A stretch of 64,000 nucleotides of DNA from an uncultured Bacteroides sp. (GTDB lineage: Bacteria > Bacteroidota > Bacteroidia > Bacteroidales > Bacteroidaceae): the NCBI RefSeq assembly GCF_963677945.1, contig NZ_OY782578.1, forward strand, positions 2,075,258 through 2,139,257, given 5' to 3'. The position numbers and the translations under genes are program-made. The notes beneath the pieces were generated by a model. That model was not told where the DNA came from. It worked only from the letters and a program-made list of their open reading frames with translations, and made no database searches. Below are positions 27,814 to 40,456 of the stretch, piece after piece; the first letter of the stretch is position 1; each line of letters begins with the position of its first letter.

Positions 27814-28149
27814 ATGAACTTATCCGTATTATTGCAAGCACCAGCAGCTGGTGCCAGTGGTTTCTTAAGTGGTGGCGGTGGAACTATTTTAATGATGGTA
27901 GCCATGTTTGCTATTATTTATTTTTTTATGATTCGTCCACAAAACAAAAAACAAAAAGAAATACAGAATTTCCGTAAAGGATTGGAAGTAGGTCAAAAGG
28001 TTATTACTGCCGGTGGAATACATGGAAAAATTAAAGAAGTAAATGATGATTTAATTGTTCTTGAGATTGCAGATAATGTTCGTATTAAAATAGATAAAAA
28101 TTCTATTTTTGCTGCTGCATCTGATGCAAATCAAGCAAATGCGAAATAG
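27814..28149 (+). CDS. yajC: Preprotein translocase accessory subunit YajC
   Basis: 111 residues. It has one membrane segment (about residues 26-45, TILMMVAMFAIIYFFMIRP), followed by the conserved RPQNKKQKE and a cytoplasmic domain with GGIHGKI. YajC associates with SecDF at the inner membrane. It lies 44 bases after nusB and 9 before the YbbR gene. Confidence 0.97.
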   Translation: MNLSVLLQAPAAGASGFLSGGGGTILMMVAMFAIIYFFMIRPQNKKQKEIQNFRKGLEVGQKVITAGGIHGKIKEVNDDLIVLEIADNVRIKIDKNSIFAAASDANQANAK

Positions 28150-28158
28150 TAAGATATA

Positions 28159-29172
28159 ATGTTCATTGAAAGGAACATAAAGTTCTTTTATTTAAAGGTA
28201 TTTAGGAGGGTCAGAAGCTTTCTGCTGAGTGAAAAAAGCAGAAAAGTTCTGATCTTTCTGTTTTTTTTCTTTATATCTTCTGGTTTTTGGTTATTGCAGA
28301 CTTTAAAAAACAATTTTGAGATTGAATTAGCTATTCCTGTAAAACTAAAAAATATCCCGAATGATGCTGTTATTACCTCTGAACCTATTTCCGAATTACA
28401 TATTATAGTTAAAGATAAAGGAACTACGTTGCTGAATTATTTTTTTGGTCACGACTTTTATCCCATAAGTCTGGATTTTGCAGATTATCAAGATCTTGGT
28501 AATCATGTAATTATACCTTCGTCTAGCATTGAGAAAAGAATTTTATCTCAGCTTAGTTCTTCTACCAGACTAGTTAGCATCAAGCCTGATATTGTCGATT
28601 ACTTTTATACAATGGGTGCATCAAAGAAAGTTCCTGTAAGGTTAAGGGGTAAAATTAGTACAGGACGTCAGTATTACCTTACAGATACTGTGTTTTCTCC
28701 AGATTCAGTTCTTGTATATGCTCCACAGTCTATGCTCGATTCTATTAAATATGTCAGCACTCATGCTGTATTATTGAAAGAAATTTCGGATACTGTACAC
28801 AAGAGAGTGCAATTAGCTACTATTAAAGGTGTGAAATTTGTACCCGACGTCGTTAATCTTACGCTTCCTGTTGATATTCTTACTGAAAAAACGTTAGAAG
28901 TGCCATTGTTAGGGATAAACTTTCCTGCAAATAAATCATTGCGAACTTTTCCTTCAAAAGTAAAAGTCACTTTTCAGGTTGGACTGAGACGCTTTAAATC
29001 TATTCGTCCTGAAAACTTTGTTTTTGATATCTCTTATGAAGAACTAATGAAGAGTGGTTCTGAGAAATATAAATTAAAACTGAAATCGTTTCCGGCAGGA
29101 GTGAGCTACGTACGCATTATTCCCAATCAGGTAGATTTCTTAATCGAATCAATTCCTGCTTATGGCTATTAA
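28159..29172 (+). CDS. YbbR-like domain protein
   Basis: 337 residues. One N-terminal membrane segment (about residues 28-48, with FLFFFFISSGFWLLQTL) and an extracytoplasmic part with repeated YbbR-type beta domains (for example VPVRLRGKISTGRQYYL and VPLLGINFPANKSLRTFP). In Firmicutes, YbbR (CdaR) controls diadenylate cyclase; in Bacteroidetes the gene is instead fixed between yajC and coaE and the function is unknown. Its 3' end overlaps coaE by 11 bases, so the two are translationally coupled. Confidence 0.9.
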   Translation: MFIERNIKFFYLKVFRRVRSFLLSEKSRKVLIFLFFFFISSGFWLLQTLKNNFEIELAIPVKLKNIPNDAVITSEPISELHIIVKDKGTTLLNYFFGHDFYPISLDFADYQDLGNHVIIPSSSIEKRILSQLSSSTRLVSIKPDIVDYFYTMGASKKVPVRLRGKISTGRQYYLTDTVFSPDSVLVYAPQSMLDSIKYVSTHAVLLKEISDTVHKRVQLATIKGVKFVPDVVNLTLPVDILTEKTLEVPLLGINFPANKSLRTFPSKVKVTFQVGLRRFKSIRPENFVFDISYEELMKSGSEKYKLKLKSFPAGVSYVRIIPNQVDFLIESIPAYGY

Positions 29173-29749
29173 GATTGGTTTAACTGGCGGCATTGGGAGT
29201 GGTAAATCGGTTGTCTCTCATTTATTGAAAACAATGGGGATTCCCGTTTATATAGCAGATGATGAATCAAAAAGAATCACTTCGACTGATACTTTGATAA
29301 AGCAACAACTTATTAATTTACTTGGTGAAGAGGTTTATATTAACGGCGTTTTAAACAAGAATCTACTTGCGGTTTATATTTTTTCGGATGCAGAGCATGC
29401 TAAAATAGTTAATGAGATTATTCATCCAAGAGTTAAAGAAGACTTCGTAAAATGGGCAGCTAAAAATAGTAAGTGCCCTGTTGTTGCAATTGAATCGGCA
29501 ATACTCATTGAAGCCGGATTTACTGATGAAGTTGATATTATTGCAATGGTTTATGCTCCAATGGATTTACGTTTGCAACGGCTGGCTTTACGTGATTCCT
29601 CTTCGTCAAAAGAACAAATCTTAAAAAGAATTCAAAGTCAGATGGATGATGAGAAGAAAAGAACATTAGTCGATTTTGTTATTGTTAATGACGAACAAAT
29701 TCCTATAATTCCTCAAGTGATTGAGTTGGTAAAATCATCACTACAATAA
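29162..29749 (+). CDS. coaE: Dephospho-CoA kinase
   Basis: 195 residues. The P-loop GGIGSGKS lies at residues 9-16, followed by the CoA-binding region (IADDESKRI) and the lid with RLALRDSSSSKEQILKRIQSQ. It adds the 3' phosphate to dephospho-CoA, the last step of coenzyme A synthesis. The start codon lies inside the last codons of the YbbR gene. Confidence 0.97.
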   Translation: MAIKIGLTGGIGSGKSVVSHLLKTMGIPVYIADDESKRITSTDTLIKQQLINLLGEEVYINGVLNKNLLAVYIFSDAEHAKIVNEIIHPRVKEDFVKWAAKNSKCPVVAIESAILIEAGFTDEVDIIAMVYAPMDLRLQRLALRDSSSSKEQILKRIQSQMDDEKKRTLVDFVIVNDEQIPIIPQVIELVKSSLQ

Positions 29750-29797
29750 TTGTTTTTCCTAATATATGTTTAAAGGGTCACTTTTTATCAATTTAAC

Positions 29798-29829
29798 GTT
29801 GCTTGTTTCAATGTTGAATACTATTTTTG
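29798..29829 (+). promoter_or_regulatory. Probable promoter of the DUF5606 gene
   Basis: GTTG (29798-29801, one base from TTTG) and TATTTTTG (29822-29829, matching TAnnTTTG) are 20 bases apart. The ATG is 37 bases downstream of the -7 box. Confidence 0.6.
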
Positions 29830-29866
29830 TTGACTCAAATATTTAAAAATAAAATAAAAAAGTATT

Positions 29867-30301
29867 ATGTTGAAGACTATTTTGTCTATCTCGGGTAAGC
29901 CGGGTTTGTATAAGTTAATTTCTCAGGGAAAGAATATGCTGATTGTTGAATCAATTTCTGCAGATAAGAAACGTATCCCTGCTTATGGTAATGAAAAAGT
30001 TATTTCTTTGGCTGATATTGCAATGTATACAAATGATTCAGAAGTTCCTTTGAAAGAAGTGCTAACTTCTGTGCTGAAGAAAGAAAATGGTGAATTAGCA
30101 TCTATTGATGCAAAGAAATCTACTAGTGACCAATTGCGTACTTATTTTGCAGAGATTCTTCCAGATTTTGACCGTGATAGAGTTTATGTAACCGATATTA
30201 AGAAACTGATTTCATGGTATAACATTTTGATAACTAACGGTATCACAGATTTTGAAGCAGAAGAAATAGCTGAAGAATCTGCAGAATCTGAAGCTGAATA
30301 A
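29867..30301 (+). CDS. DUF5606 domain protein
   Basis: 144 residues. The N-terminal 130 residues (KTILSISGKPGLYKLISQGK, then DFDRDRVYVTDIKKLISWYN) match the Bacteroidetes family DUF5606; the tail is Glu-rich (EEIAEESAESEAE). There is no signal peptide or membrane segment. Function is unknown; the gene follows coaE but seems to have its own promoter. A hairpin terminator lies 20 bases after it. Confidence 0.88.
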   Translation: MLKTILSISGKPGLYKLISQGKNMLIVESISADKKRIPAYGNEKVISLADIAMYTNDSEVPLKEVLTSVLKKENGELASIDAKKSTSDQLRTYFAEILPDFDRDRVYVTDIKKLISWYNILITNGITDFEAEEIAEESAESEAE

Positions 30302-30321
30302 TATATCTTAGTAATCGATAG

Positions 30322-30355
30322 AAAAGGGTGAATCATTATATGATTTGCCCTTTTT
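30322..30355 (+). terminator. Intrinsic terminator after the DUF5606 gene
   Basis: AAAAGGG (30322-30328) pairs with CCCTTTT (30348-30354), with an inner AATCA/TGATT stem (30331-30335 with 30341-30345), followed by T residues. Confidence 0.75.
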
Positions 30356-30500
30356 CTATTTGTTACCATCTTAGAAATGAGAACTATATAATCTTTCTAA
30401 ATTCTCTTTTCAAACACTGTATATACATAGTTGCTGTAATACTGAGGAGGTTTTGATAAAATTCAACGCTCATAAAATTAAAAATGTCAAAAAGTCTTGC

Positions 30501-30590
30501 AGTCTAGCGGGGGATATTTAACCTGTTGACTGCTAGTATTATATAGGTGCTAGATATAGCTGATAAAGTCTAGCACTAGTCTAGCAGTTT
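30501..30590. repeat. Cluster of CTAG-centred inverted repeats
   Basis: Six CTAG words stand at 30504, 30533, 30550, 30570, 30576 and 30581. ACTGCTAG (from 30529) pairs with CTAGCAGT (30581-30588), and nested inside, GTGCTAGA pairs with TCTAGCAC. Spacing is irregular, unlike the neighbouring 23-base array, although the words at 30504 and 30550 are 46 bases apart. Confidence 0.6.
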
Positions 30591-30656
30591 GTGTCTCGTC
30601 CTGATTTTGGTTGACTTAGTTTATTAAAAACCTGGTATTGGTTGAATTTGCTTGTA

Positions 30657-30735
30657 CATCCGGGTGGAGAGCATCCGTATACCCGGATGTAGGTTGTTGT
30701 TACACCCGGGTGTAGCACACTTGTACACCCGGATC
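30657..30735. repeat. Palindromic-word array with exact 23-base period (array 2)
   Basis: Four 10-base words centred on CCGG start at 30657, 30680, 30703 and 30726: CATCCGGGTG, TACCCGGATG, CACCCGGGTG, CACCCGGATC. The third is a perfect palindrome (extending to ACACCCGGGTGT) and the others are palindromes allowing G-T pairing. Same period as array 1 at 15761, but a different word. The rest of the 658-base gap (30302-30959) has no further recognised feature. Confidence 0.85.
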
Positions 30736-30959
30736 TACAGAACTGTTTTTATACAATAAATCAATAGAATTATAAGACTATTTGGCTTTTATTTTTCGTG
30801 AAATAAATATTTTTATAAAATAGGAAGCAATATATTTGGTTTATATTATAAACTACTTTATATTTGTACCCAGCAATTGAGAAGTGCACAGCTCTTTTGC
30901 TTTTTTTATCCGGATATAGTTTATGTTATAAACCAATTTACAAATTAATTAAAAGAACT

Positions 30960-31568
30960 ATGGAAGAGAAAACGTTAACAGAGAAAGAAAGTATAGAAAT
31001 AATTTCTCGAATGATTCAGGAGACAAAAGAAGGAATGCAGGAAGGTTCAGGAAATATGTTTCTTTTGTGGGGATATCTATCAACAGTTGTTTCGTTGATG
31101 ATCTATTTTGGATACAATGCAACTGGCAATACAAATATATTTTGGCTTTGGTGGTTAATACCTGCATTGGGATGGCCGGCAATGGTATATCTTCTCAAAA
31201 AAAGAAAAAGAAGAGTGGTTACTTATATAAATCGTATAGTAAGTTATATATGGATAGTTATAGGAATTTGCTCGGTACTTGTTCCTGTAGGTAGTATATT
31301 GGCTCCGGTTCCTTTCCCTGCTTTATTTGTTGCAGCATTGCTTGTAAATATCGGAGTAGCAATAACCGGTCTGGTTATTAAATACAGATTACTGATTATT
31401 TCTGGCTTTTCTGGTATTTTATTCAGTTTTTCACTGTTGTTTGTTCATGGCTTGTCATGCATACTTGTATTTGCTGCAATGTTTGTTGTTTTAATGATTA
31501 TTCCGGGGCATGCACTGAATGCTGCTAGTAGAAAATCTAAAAAATATGGCCTATGTTCAGAGAACTAG
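30960..31568 (+). CDS. Integral membrane protein, function unknown
   Basis: 202 residues from the ATG at 30960; the frame is open further upstream but the extra residues look like translated leader. A soluble N-terminal stretch rich in Glu and Lys (about residues 1-35) is followed by two paired groups of membrane segments, five or six in total, and a basic C-terminus (SRKSKKYG). No recognised domain. It overlaps the start of a winged-helix regulator by 16 bases; such membrane protein plus regulator pairs often form a small sensing or stress module. Confidence 0.8.
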   Translation: MEEKTLTEKESIEIISRMIQETKEGMQEGSGNMFLLWGYLSTVVSLMIYFGYNATGNTNIFWLWWLIPALGWPAMVYLLKKRKRRVVTYINRIVSYIWIVIGICSVLVPVGSILAPVPFPALFVAALLVNIGVAITGLVIKYRLLIISGFSGILFSFSLLFVHGLSCILVFAAMFVVLMIIPGHALNAASRKSKKYGLCSEN

Positions 31569-31834
31569 ATCCGTTACTTCATTCACAACTTCGGCTTGCT
31601 GTAATGGCTATTCTAATGAACGTCGAAGAAGCTGACTTTGTGTATCTGAAAGAAAAAACTCAGTCGACGGCTGGCAATTTAAGTGTTCAGCTTGATAAAC
31701 TTTCTGAGGCTGGGTATATAAAAGTAGAAAAAAGCTTTGTGGGAAAGAAAACTCATACGGCTTGTCAGATCTTACCTGCTGGAAGAAAGGCTTTCGAGCG
31801 CTATGTTCAGGCATTGAAAGATTATATTGGATGA
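31553..31834 (+). CDS. Winged-helix DNA-binding protein
   Basis: 93 residues, consisting only of a winged helix (LHSQLRLAVMAILMNVEEADFVYLKEKT, then a recognition region with TAGNLSVQLDKLSEAGYIKVEK and the wing FVGKKTHTACQIL), close to the MarR/PadR-like HTH_34 domain. Translationally coupled to the membrane protein upstream, which it probably represses together with itself. A 15-bp terminator follows. Confidence 0.9.
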   Translation: MFRELDPLLHSQLRLAVMAILMNVEEADFVYLKEKTQSTAGNLSVQLDKLSEAGYIKVEKSFVGKKTHTACQILPAGRKAFERYVQALKDYIG

Positions 31835-31941
31835 TATAGATTGTTCTTCGAGTTTTTCTGTGAAAGTGTTAGACTAATAAAATATTAAGCAAATTACATC
31901 TCTAAGAATTTAATCTTGTGTTTGATATTAAAGCATTCAAG

Positions 31942-31975
31942 AAAAAAGCACAGACTGTAAAGTCTGTGCTTTTTT
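31942..31975. terminator. Bidirectional terminator between convergent genes
   Basis: A perfect 15-bp stem: AAAAAAGCACAGACT (31942-31956) with AGTCTGTGCTTTTTT (31961-31975), loop of 4 bases. It serves the winged-helix gene from one side and the ABC-F gene from the other. Confidence 0.92.
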
Positions 31976-32056
31976 CGAATGTAATAATAGAAAACGATGT
32001 GTTTATTAGAGTGCTTTTTTTGAAATCCTATAATAAGAAATTACCCACACCAATTC

Positions 32057-33652
32057 TCAATTAAGATTTATAGTTTGATTTATTCCAATTTCATCTATAA
32101 AGTATTGATCGTGAGATACAATTAACAATGAACCATTAAACTCCTTTAAAGAGGATAATAGCATTTCCAAACTATGTATATCCAAATTATTGGTGGGTTC
32201 ATCAAGTATAAGCATATCTGGAGTATTATTACATATATTCAGACAACAAAGAATAAGCTTCATTTTTTCGCCTCCACTGAGCTGTGAACATGGTCTGTTC
32301 CATGTATCAGAAGAAAATTGATAGCGGTGCAAGAATGTTTTCAACTCATGTTCCTGCAAATGCCGTTCATTGAACTTTTGCACTTGTTCAAAAACAGATA
32401 TCTGGTTATTAACCATAGAATACTCCTGATCAATATAAAGATATTTAAATGAAGCAGAAAATAAATTTCCTGATGTAGGCGAAAATTCACCTGATATAAT
32501 CTTTATAAGAGTAGATTTCCCTGAACCATTATTTCCATCGATTCTCACTCTATCTCCACTACGTATCTGAAATGTCAAGGGCAATTGCCATAAGGGTGGT
32601 TCTGCAGCAAATGAAAAGTTTACTTCTTTTGCATCAAAAAGAATCTTGCCGTTGTGCAAATCTGTTTCTTTTAGATTTATTTTTAATGTTTGCTCACTCT
32701 GTGCTTGTATTCTCAGTTGCCTGAGACTAACGGAAAGTTTATTCAGCTTCTCGGAGTGAATACTTTTAAGCTTGGCTGTGCTCTGTTCTGCTTTGCTTTT
32801 AAGTGTGTTGGCAACTATACGCGGAGTGCCTCCTTTTTGACCCAACTTCTTTGATTTTATTTCGCTTTTCTGTCTCTGTTCTGCTATTTCACATACTTTT
32901 TGCCGTGCTTTCTTTAAAGCCTTTTCGGTATTACTAAGCTGTGTTTGCAAAGCATACATTTTTTGTTCATTCTGTGATTTATAAAAAACATAATTACCAC
33001 CGTATGCTTCAATCGTATTTCTCTTTAAGACAAAAGTCTGCTTAAGCATATTCAGCAGCATTATGTCATGACTGACAACAAGTATAGTAGACCGACTTGA
33101 TTTTATGAAGCGATAAAGAATTTCTCTACTTTCTGAGTCCAGGTGATTTGATGGCTCATCAAGAAGAATAATCTCCGGAGAATGGATCTGTATTCCGGCC
33201 AAAAGAATTTTTGTTTTTTCTCCCCTGCTTAATGAATTCATCTGCTGGTATAGATCTATATTCTGAATATTCCAAAATTCAAAGGCTGATTGTATTCTTT
33301 CTTCAATTTCCCAATCATCATTCAATGATTCAAAATCTGAAAGTGAGTTACTTCCATTAAGTATTGCCCGTAAAGCTGTTAGTTTATTTTCTACATCAAG
33401 TACCTGAGAAACAGTATAATCATCATATTGTCCTAAATATTGAGGCACATAATAGGATGAACTGGATATATCAATATCTCCAAAAGTAGAATTTTGTTTC
33501 CCTGCAATAATTCTTAATAAGGTTGATTTTCCTGATCCGTTATCTCCGACTAATGAAACTTTGTCGCCATCGGATATAGAAATATTGATATTCTGAAATA
33601 AAGTAGTTCCATCAGAATGTATATATGATAGTGATTTAAGAATAATACTCAT
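32057..33652 (-). CDS. ABC-F family ATPase
   Basis: 531 residues with two nucleotide-binding domains on one chain and no membrane domain. Walker A sites GDNGSGKST (about residue 36) and GNNGSGKST (about 373); signatures LSRGEKTKI and LSGGEKMKL; Walker B ILLDEPSNHLD and LILDEPTNNLD. A charged linker of about 90 residues (about 230-320) corresponds to the P-site tRNA-interaction motif. ABC-F proteins act on the ribosome, either as translation factors or by displacing antibiotics. The divergent sequence, the missing arm insertion and the long regulated-looking leader upstream leave a resistance-type role possible, but this cannot be decided by reading. Confidence 0.92.
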   Translation of the reverse strand: MSIILKSLSYIHSDGTTLFQNINISISDGDKVSLVGDNGSGKSTLLRIIAGKQNSTFGDIDISSSSYYVPQYLGQYDDYTVSQVLDVENKLTALRAILNGSNSLSDFESLNDDWEIEERIQSAFEFWNIQNIDLYQQMNSLSRGEKTKILLAGIQIHSPEIILLDEPSNHLDSESREILYRFIKSSRSTILVVSHDIMLLNMLKQTFVLKRNTIEAYGGNYVFYKSQNEQKMYALQTQLSNTEKALKKARQKVCEIAEQRQKSEIKSKKLGQKGGTPRIVANTLKSKAEQSTAKLKSIHSEKLNKLSVSLRQLRIQAQSEQTLKINLKETDLHNGKILFDAKEVNFSFAAEPPLWQLPLTFQIRSGDRVRIDGNNGSGKSTLIKIISGEFSPTSGNLFSASFKYLYIDQEYSMVNNQISVFEQVQKFNERHLQEHELKTFLHRYQFSSDTWNRPCSQLSGGEKMKLILCCLNICNNTPDMLILDEPTNNLDIHSLEMLLSSLKEFNGSLLIVSHDQYFIDEIGINQTINLN

Positions 33653-33952
33653 AAATCTATTGTTTTAAATTAAATAATGAATAAAGTAAAATATACGGTT
33701 AGAAAGCAAACACAAAAGAATTTGCTTATAGTTTGAACAAAATGTAAAATTATTGTTCTTTAGTAAAAAAAGGCTATTACATAAAATCTAAGTTTTTATC
33801 ATTGCAAATGAAGTAGTGCAATGATGCAGTTGACACTTTATTGACCAAAAATATTCTGTAAGGATTAGAATATATGATGGTTCTGTGACCATCTCCTTTT
33901 ACTTAGATATTTTCATTGAAGTATTTGTTCGTTATTTAATGCTGCAAAGGTA
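33653..33952 (-). promoter_or_regulatory. Long 5' leader of the ABC-F gene with a short upstream ORF and hairpin
   Basis: A -7 box TACCTTTG (33952-33945) would start a leader of roughly 285 bases. It contains a 34-codon ORF (33892 to 33788) whose ATG directly follows AAAAGGAG, a perfect 9-bp hairpin inside that ORF (ATCATTGCA at 33798-33806 with TGCAATGAT at 33817-33825), and a smaller hairpin at 33734-33757. ABC-F resistance genes of Firmicutes are controlled by such leaders; here the analogy is inference. No -33 TTTG is visible. The remaining gap up to 34097 holds a plus-strand TATTTTTG (34066-34073) near the next gene. Confidence 0.45.
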
Positions 33953-34097
33953 TGTATAACTTTTCAGAATGGGAATTATTTACTTTGAAAAATTAAGAAA
34001 GTATAATATATTATGTTTCAAATAAATAAATCCCCACAGTATATAACCTTTTTGGTAAGAATAGTTATTTTTGCAGAAAACAAAAATATCAATTATT

Positions 34098-34367
34098 ATG
34101 GAAAGATTGTGTCAAAGCTGTGGGATGCCTATGTCATCAGATGAACTACTAGGAACTAATGCCGATGGTAGCCTCAATAACGATTACTGTACCTATTGTT
34201 TTCAGGAAGGAGAATTTTCTCAGGATTTCACGATGGATGAGATGATCCTTCACTGTGTGCAATTTCTGGATGAATTTAATAAAGGTCTCGAAAATCCAAT
34301 TACCAGAGAAGAAGCTATTGCCATGATGAAAGAAGCGTTTCCTACGTTTAAAAGGTGGAAGAAATAA
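34098..34367 (+). CDS. Putative zinc-ribbon protein
   Basis: 89 residues from the ATG at 34098; an in-frame TTG at 34071 adds nine unlikely residues. CQSCGMPM and YCTYCFQEG provide four cysteines in two CxxC pairs, and the C-terminal half is helical. This matches the small 'putative zinc ribbon' family (PF12674 type). Function is unknown. Closely followed by the split-barrel protein gene, which is separated by a terminator-like hairpin at 34439. Confidence 0.88.
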   Translation: MERLCQSCGMPMSSDELLGTNADGSLNNDYCTYCFQEGEFSQDFTMDEMILHCVQFLDEFNKGLENPITREEAIAMMKEAFPTFKRWKK

Positions 34368-34438
34368 AAACTTCCATCTTTCAATATAGCATTATTGAAG
34401 ATATGATAAGCTGAAATAAACAAAAGTTTATAAGAAAT

Positions 34439-34473
34439 AGAGCATTTGCATACTAATAATGCTCTTCTTTTTT
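34439..34473 (+). terminator. Intrinsic terminator after the zinc-ribbon gene
   Basis: AGAGCATT (34439-34446) pairs with AATGCTCT (34458-34465), 11-base loop, followed by TCTTTTTTC. Confidence 0.72.
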
Positions 34474-34545
34474 CTATAACTTGCCGGAGTTTATCTGTCT
34501 GGCTGTATAATGAAGTGTATACTTTTAATATAATAAGATATAGCA

Positions 34546-35031
34546 ATGGAAAAATATCACATGAGTAACAGACCTAACAGAGAAATAAAAAGTGAAGAAC
34601 AAATTATTGATCTGCTGGAAAAGGGCAAATATGTAACCATATCTTTGAGCAAAGATAATCAGCCCTATATAGTTACTCTGAGTTATGGATATGACAAATG
34701 CACTAATTCACTGTATATGCATTGTGCAAAGAATGGGCTGAAGCTTGATTATATCAGAGCTAATGCCAGAGCATGCGGTACTATAATAGAAGATGGTGGT
34801 TATATATATAATGAATGTGGCCATTGGTATAAGACATTAGTGTTTTGGGGTGAGATTTTGATATTGATAGATCCGGATGAGAAAAGAAAGGGGATGGAGA
34901 TTATTTTGAACCATTTGGAAGCTGACAATGAATTTATCAAAAAGAAACTGGATAGTGATATAAAACTATATCAGGAATTAGTTGTTCTTAAATATGTGAT
35001 TAATGAAATTCATGGAAAGTCCGGACGATAA
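34546..35031 (+). CDS. Pyridoxamine 5'-phosphate oxidase-like flavin-binding protein
   Basis: 161 residues. The split-barrel fold is seen in YVTISLSKDNQPYIVTLSYGYD, SLYMHCAKNGLKLDYIRAN and the central VFWGEILI region, matching the Pyridox_ox_2 group that includes NimA-type nitroimidazole reductases and haem or FMN binders. A second in-frame ATG at 34561 (MSNRPNREI) is an equally possible start. The substrate cannot be stated. Resistance to nitroimidazole should not be assumed from fold alone. Confidence 0.82.
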   Translation: MEKYHMSNRPNREIKSEEQIIDLLEKGKYVTISLSKDNQPYIVTLSYGYDKCTNSLYMHCAKNGLKLDYIRANARACGTIIEDGGYIYNECGHWYKTLVFWGEILILIDPDEKRKGMEIILNHLEADNEFIKKKLDSDIKLYQELVVLKYVINEIHGKSGR

Positions 35032-35226
35032 ATAGAACTAAAATTCAAGTTATAAACATTCTCCTGAATATTCTCATCGCGCGCGCATATATACATTATG
35101 TATTAATGCGAATAATTATTCTCCATTCTTCCTTTAAAGATTGAAAAAAAATATTCTGTAACACAATTGTAATTCAGCGAGTTATCTATTCATTGCAAAA
35201 AAAGTGAGAAAAAAGCGTTAGATATA

Positions 35227-35258
35227 TTTGGATTGTTAGGAGTAATAGTCTACTTTTG
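35227..35258 (+). promoter_or_regulatory. rRNA operon promoter P1
   Basis: TTTG (35227-35230), 20-base spacer, TACTTTTG (35251-35258). It is followed by GCACCCGCTT, nearly the same as the sequence after P2. Confidence 0.85.
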
Positions 35259-35369
35259 CACCCGCTTTGCAAGAGAGACAAAGCTTACGCAGTTGACATA
35301 ATGTAAGTGAAATCGGTGCATTCATCGATGTTTTAGAGAAAAAGAATTTAAAAAATATTCTCAAAAACA

Positions 35370-35401
35370 TTTGGAGGCTAAAATTAAAAGTTCTACCTTT
35401 G
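35370..35401 (+). promoter_or_regulatory. rRNA operon promoter P2
   Basis: TTTG (35370-35373), 20-base spacer, TACCTTTG (35394-35401), followed by GCATCCGCTT. The -7 boxes of P1 and P2 are 143 bases apart. Both are followed by the same 10-base initial region with one change. The remainder of the 552-base gap is AT-rich upstream DNA and leader. Confidence 0.85.
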
Positions 35402-35438
35402 CATCCGCTTACGAAAACAAGCGTAACAAAAAGCAATC

Positions 35439-35449
35439 GTTCTTTGAAA
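35439..35449 (+). promoter_or_regulatory. boxA-like antitermination word in the 16S leader
   Basis: GTTCTTTGAAA resembles the boxA core (CTCTTTRACA), and a matching word GATCTTTGACA stands at 37454-37464 just before 23S. Both are where Nus-factor antitermination sites occur in rRNA operons. Confidence 0.5.
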
Positions 35450-35583
35450 AGATTATAAATAAACGAAACAAGTAGTACAAGAGCATTAAGTGCGTGTATT
35501 GTTACATGTACTTGGTAAAAATAAAAATGCGAACCGTCAATTAAGATAAACGGAATCCTGGACAGAATTTAAATGAAACTTTT

Positions 35584-37104
<1,521 letters not shown>

Positions 37105-37223
37105 CTGGAGTGATTCCTTTTATCTGGTTCGCTTTTTATTGTACTACTGGTTTTTGTTTATTCTATATAAAAAATAAGAGATTAGAAAGAAGCCGAGCCG
37201 AAAGGTAAGAGGTTTTGAACGAC

Positions 37224-37297
37224 AGTCCTATAGCTCAGTTGGTTAGAGCGCTACACTGATAATGTAGAGGTCGGCAGTTCAACTCTGCCTGGGACTA
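37224..37297 (+). tRNA. tRNA-Ile (GAT anticodon)
   Basis: A 74-base cloverleaf. The acceptor stem AGTCCTA pairs with TGGGACT, followed by discriminator A. The anticodon loop CTGATAA has GAT at 37258-37260. CCA is not encoded. Standard first spacer tRNA of bacterial rRNA operons. Confidence 0.97.
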
Positions 37298-37357
37298 CGC
37301 GAAAAAGAGGAGCATAATGGATTAACCATCCAGTAAAATCGCTTCTTATAATTTCAC

Positions 37358-37431
37358 GGGGGATTAGCTCAGCTGGCTAGAGCACCTGCCTTGCACGCAG
37401 GGGGTCAACGGTTCGAATCCGTTATTCTCCA
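37358..37431 (+). tRNA. tRNA-Ala (TGC anticodon)
   Basis: A 74-base cloverleaf. GGGGGAT pairs with ATTCTCC, discriminator A; anticodon stem CCTGC/GCAGG around the loop CTTGCAC, giving TGC. T-arm GGTTCGAATCC. CCA is not encoded. Second spacer tRNA. Confidence 0.97.
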
Positions 37432-37575
37432 CGATCAAGCATCTGCTTGAAACGATCTTTGACATGATGTACAAAAGCAATAAAGTAAGTAATTTTTAGA
37501 GATAAAAAGAGCTAAAGTATATATCGAACCATATGGTAAACGAAAACGTATAACTACGAATAGTTTACAGTGTTT

Positions 37576-40456
<2,881 letters not shown>

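Noticed and set aside
34546..35031. Nitroimidazole-resistance (nim) gene
   Set aside because: The fold is shared by many flavin-binding proteins and I cannot see nim-specific features; the gene is annotated only as a split-barrel protein.
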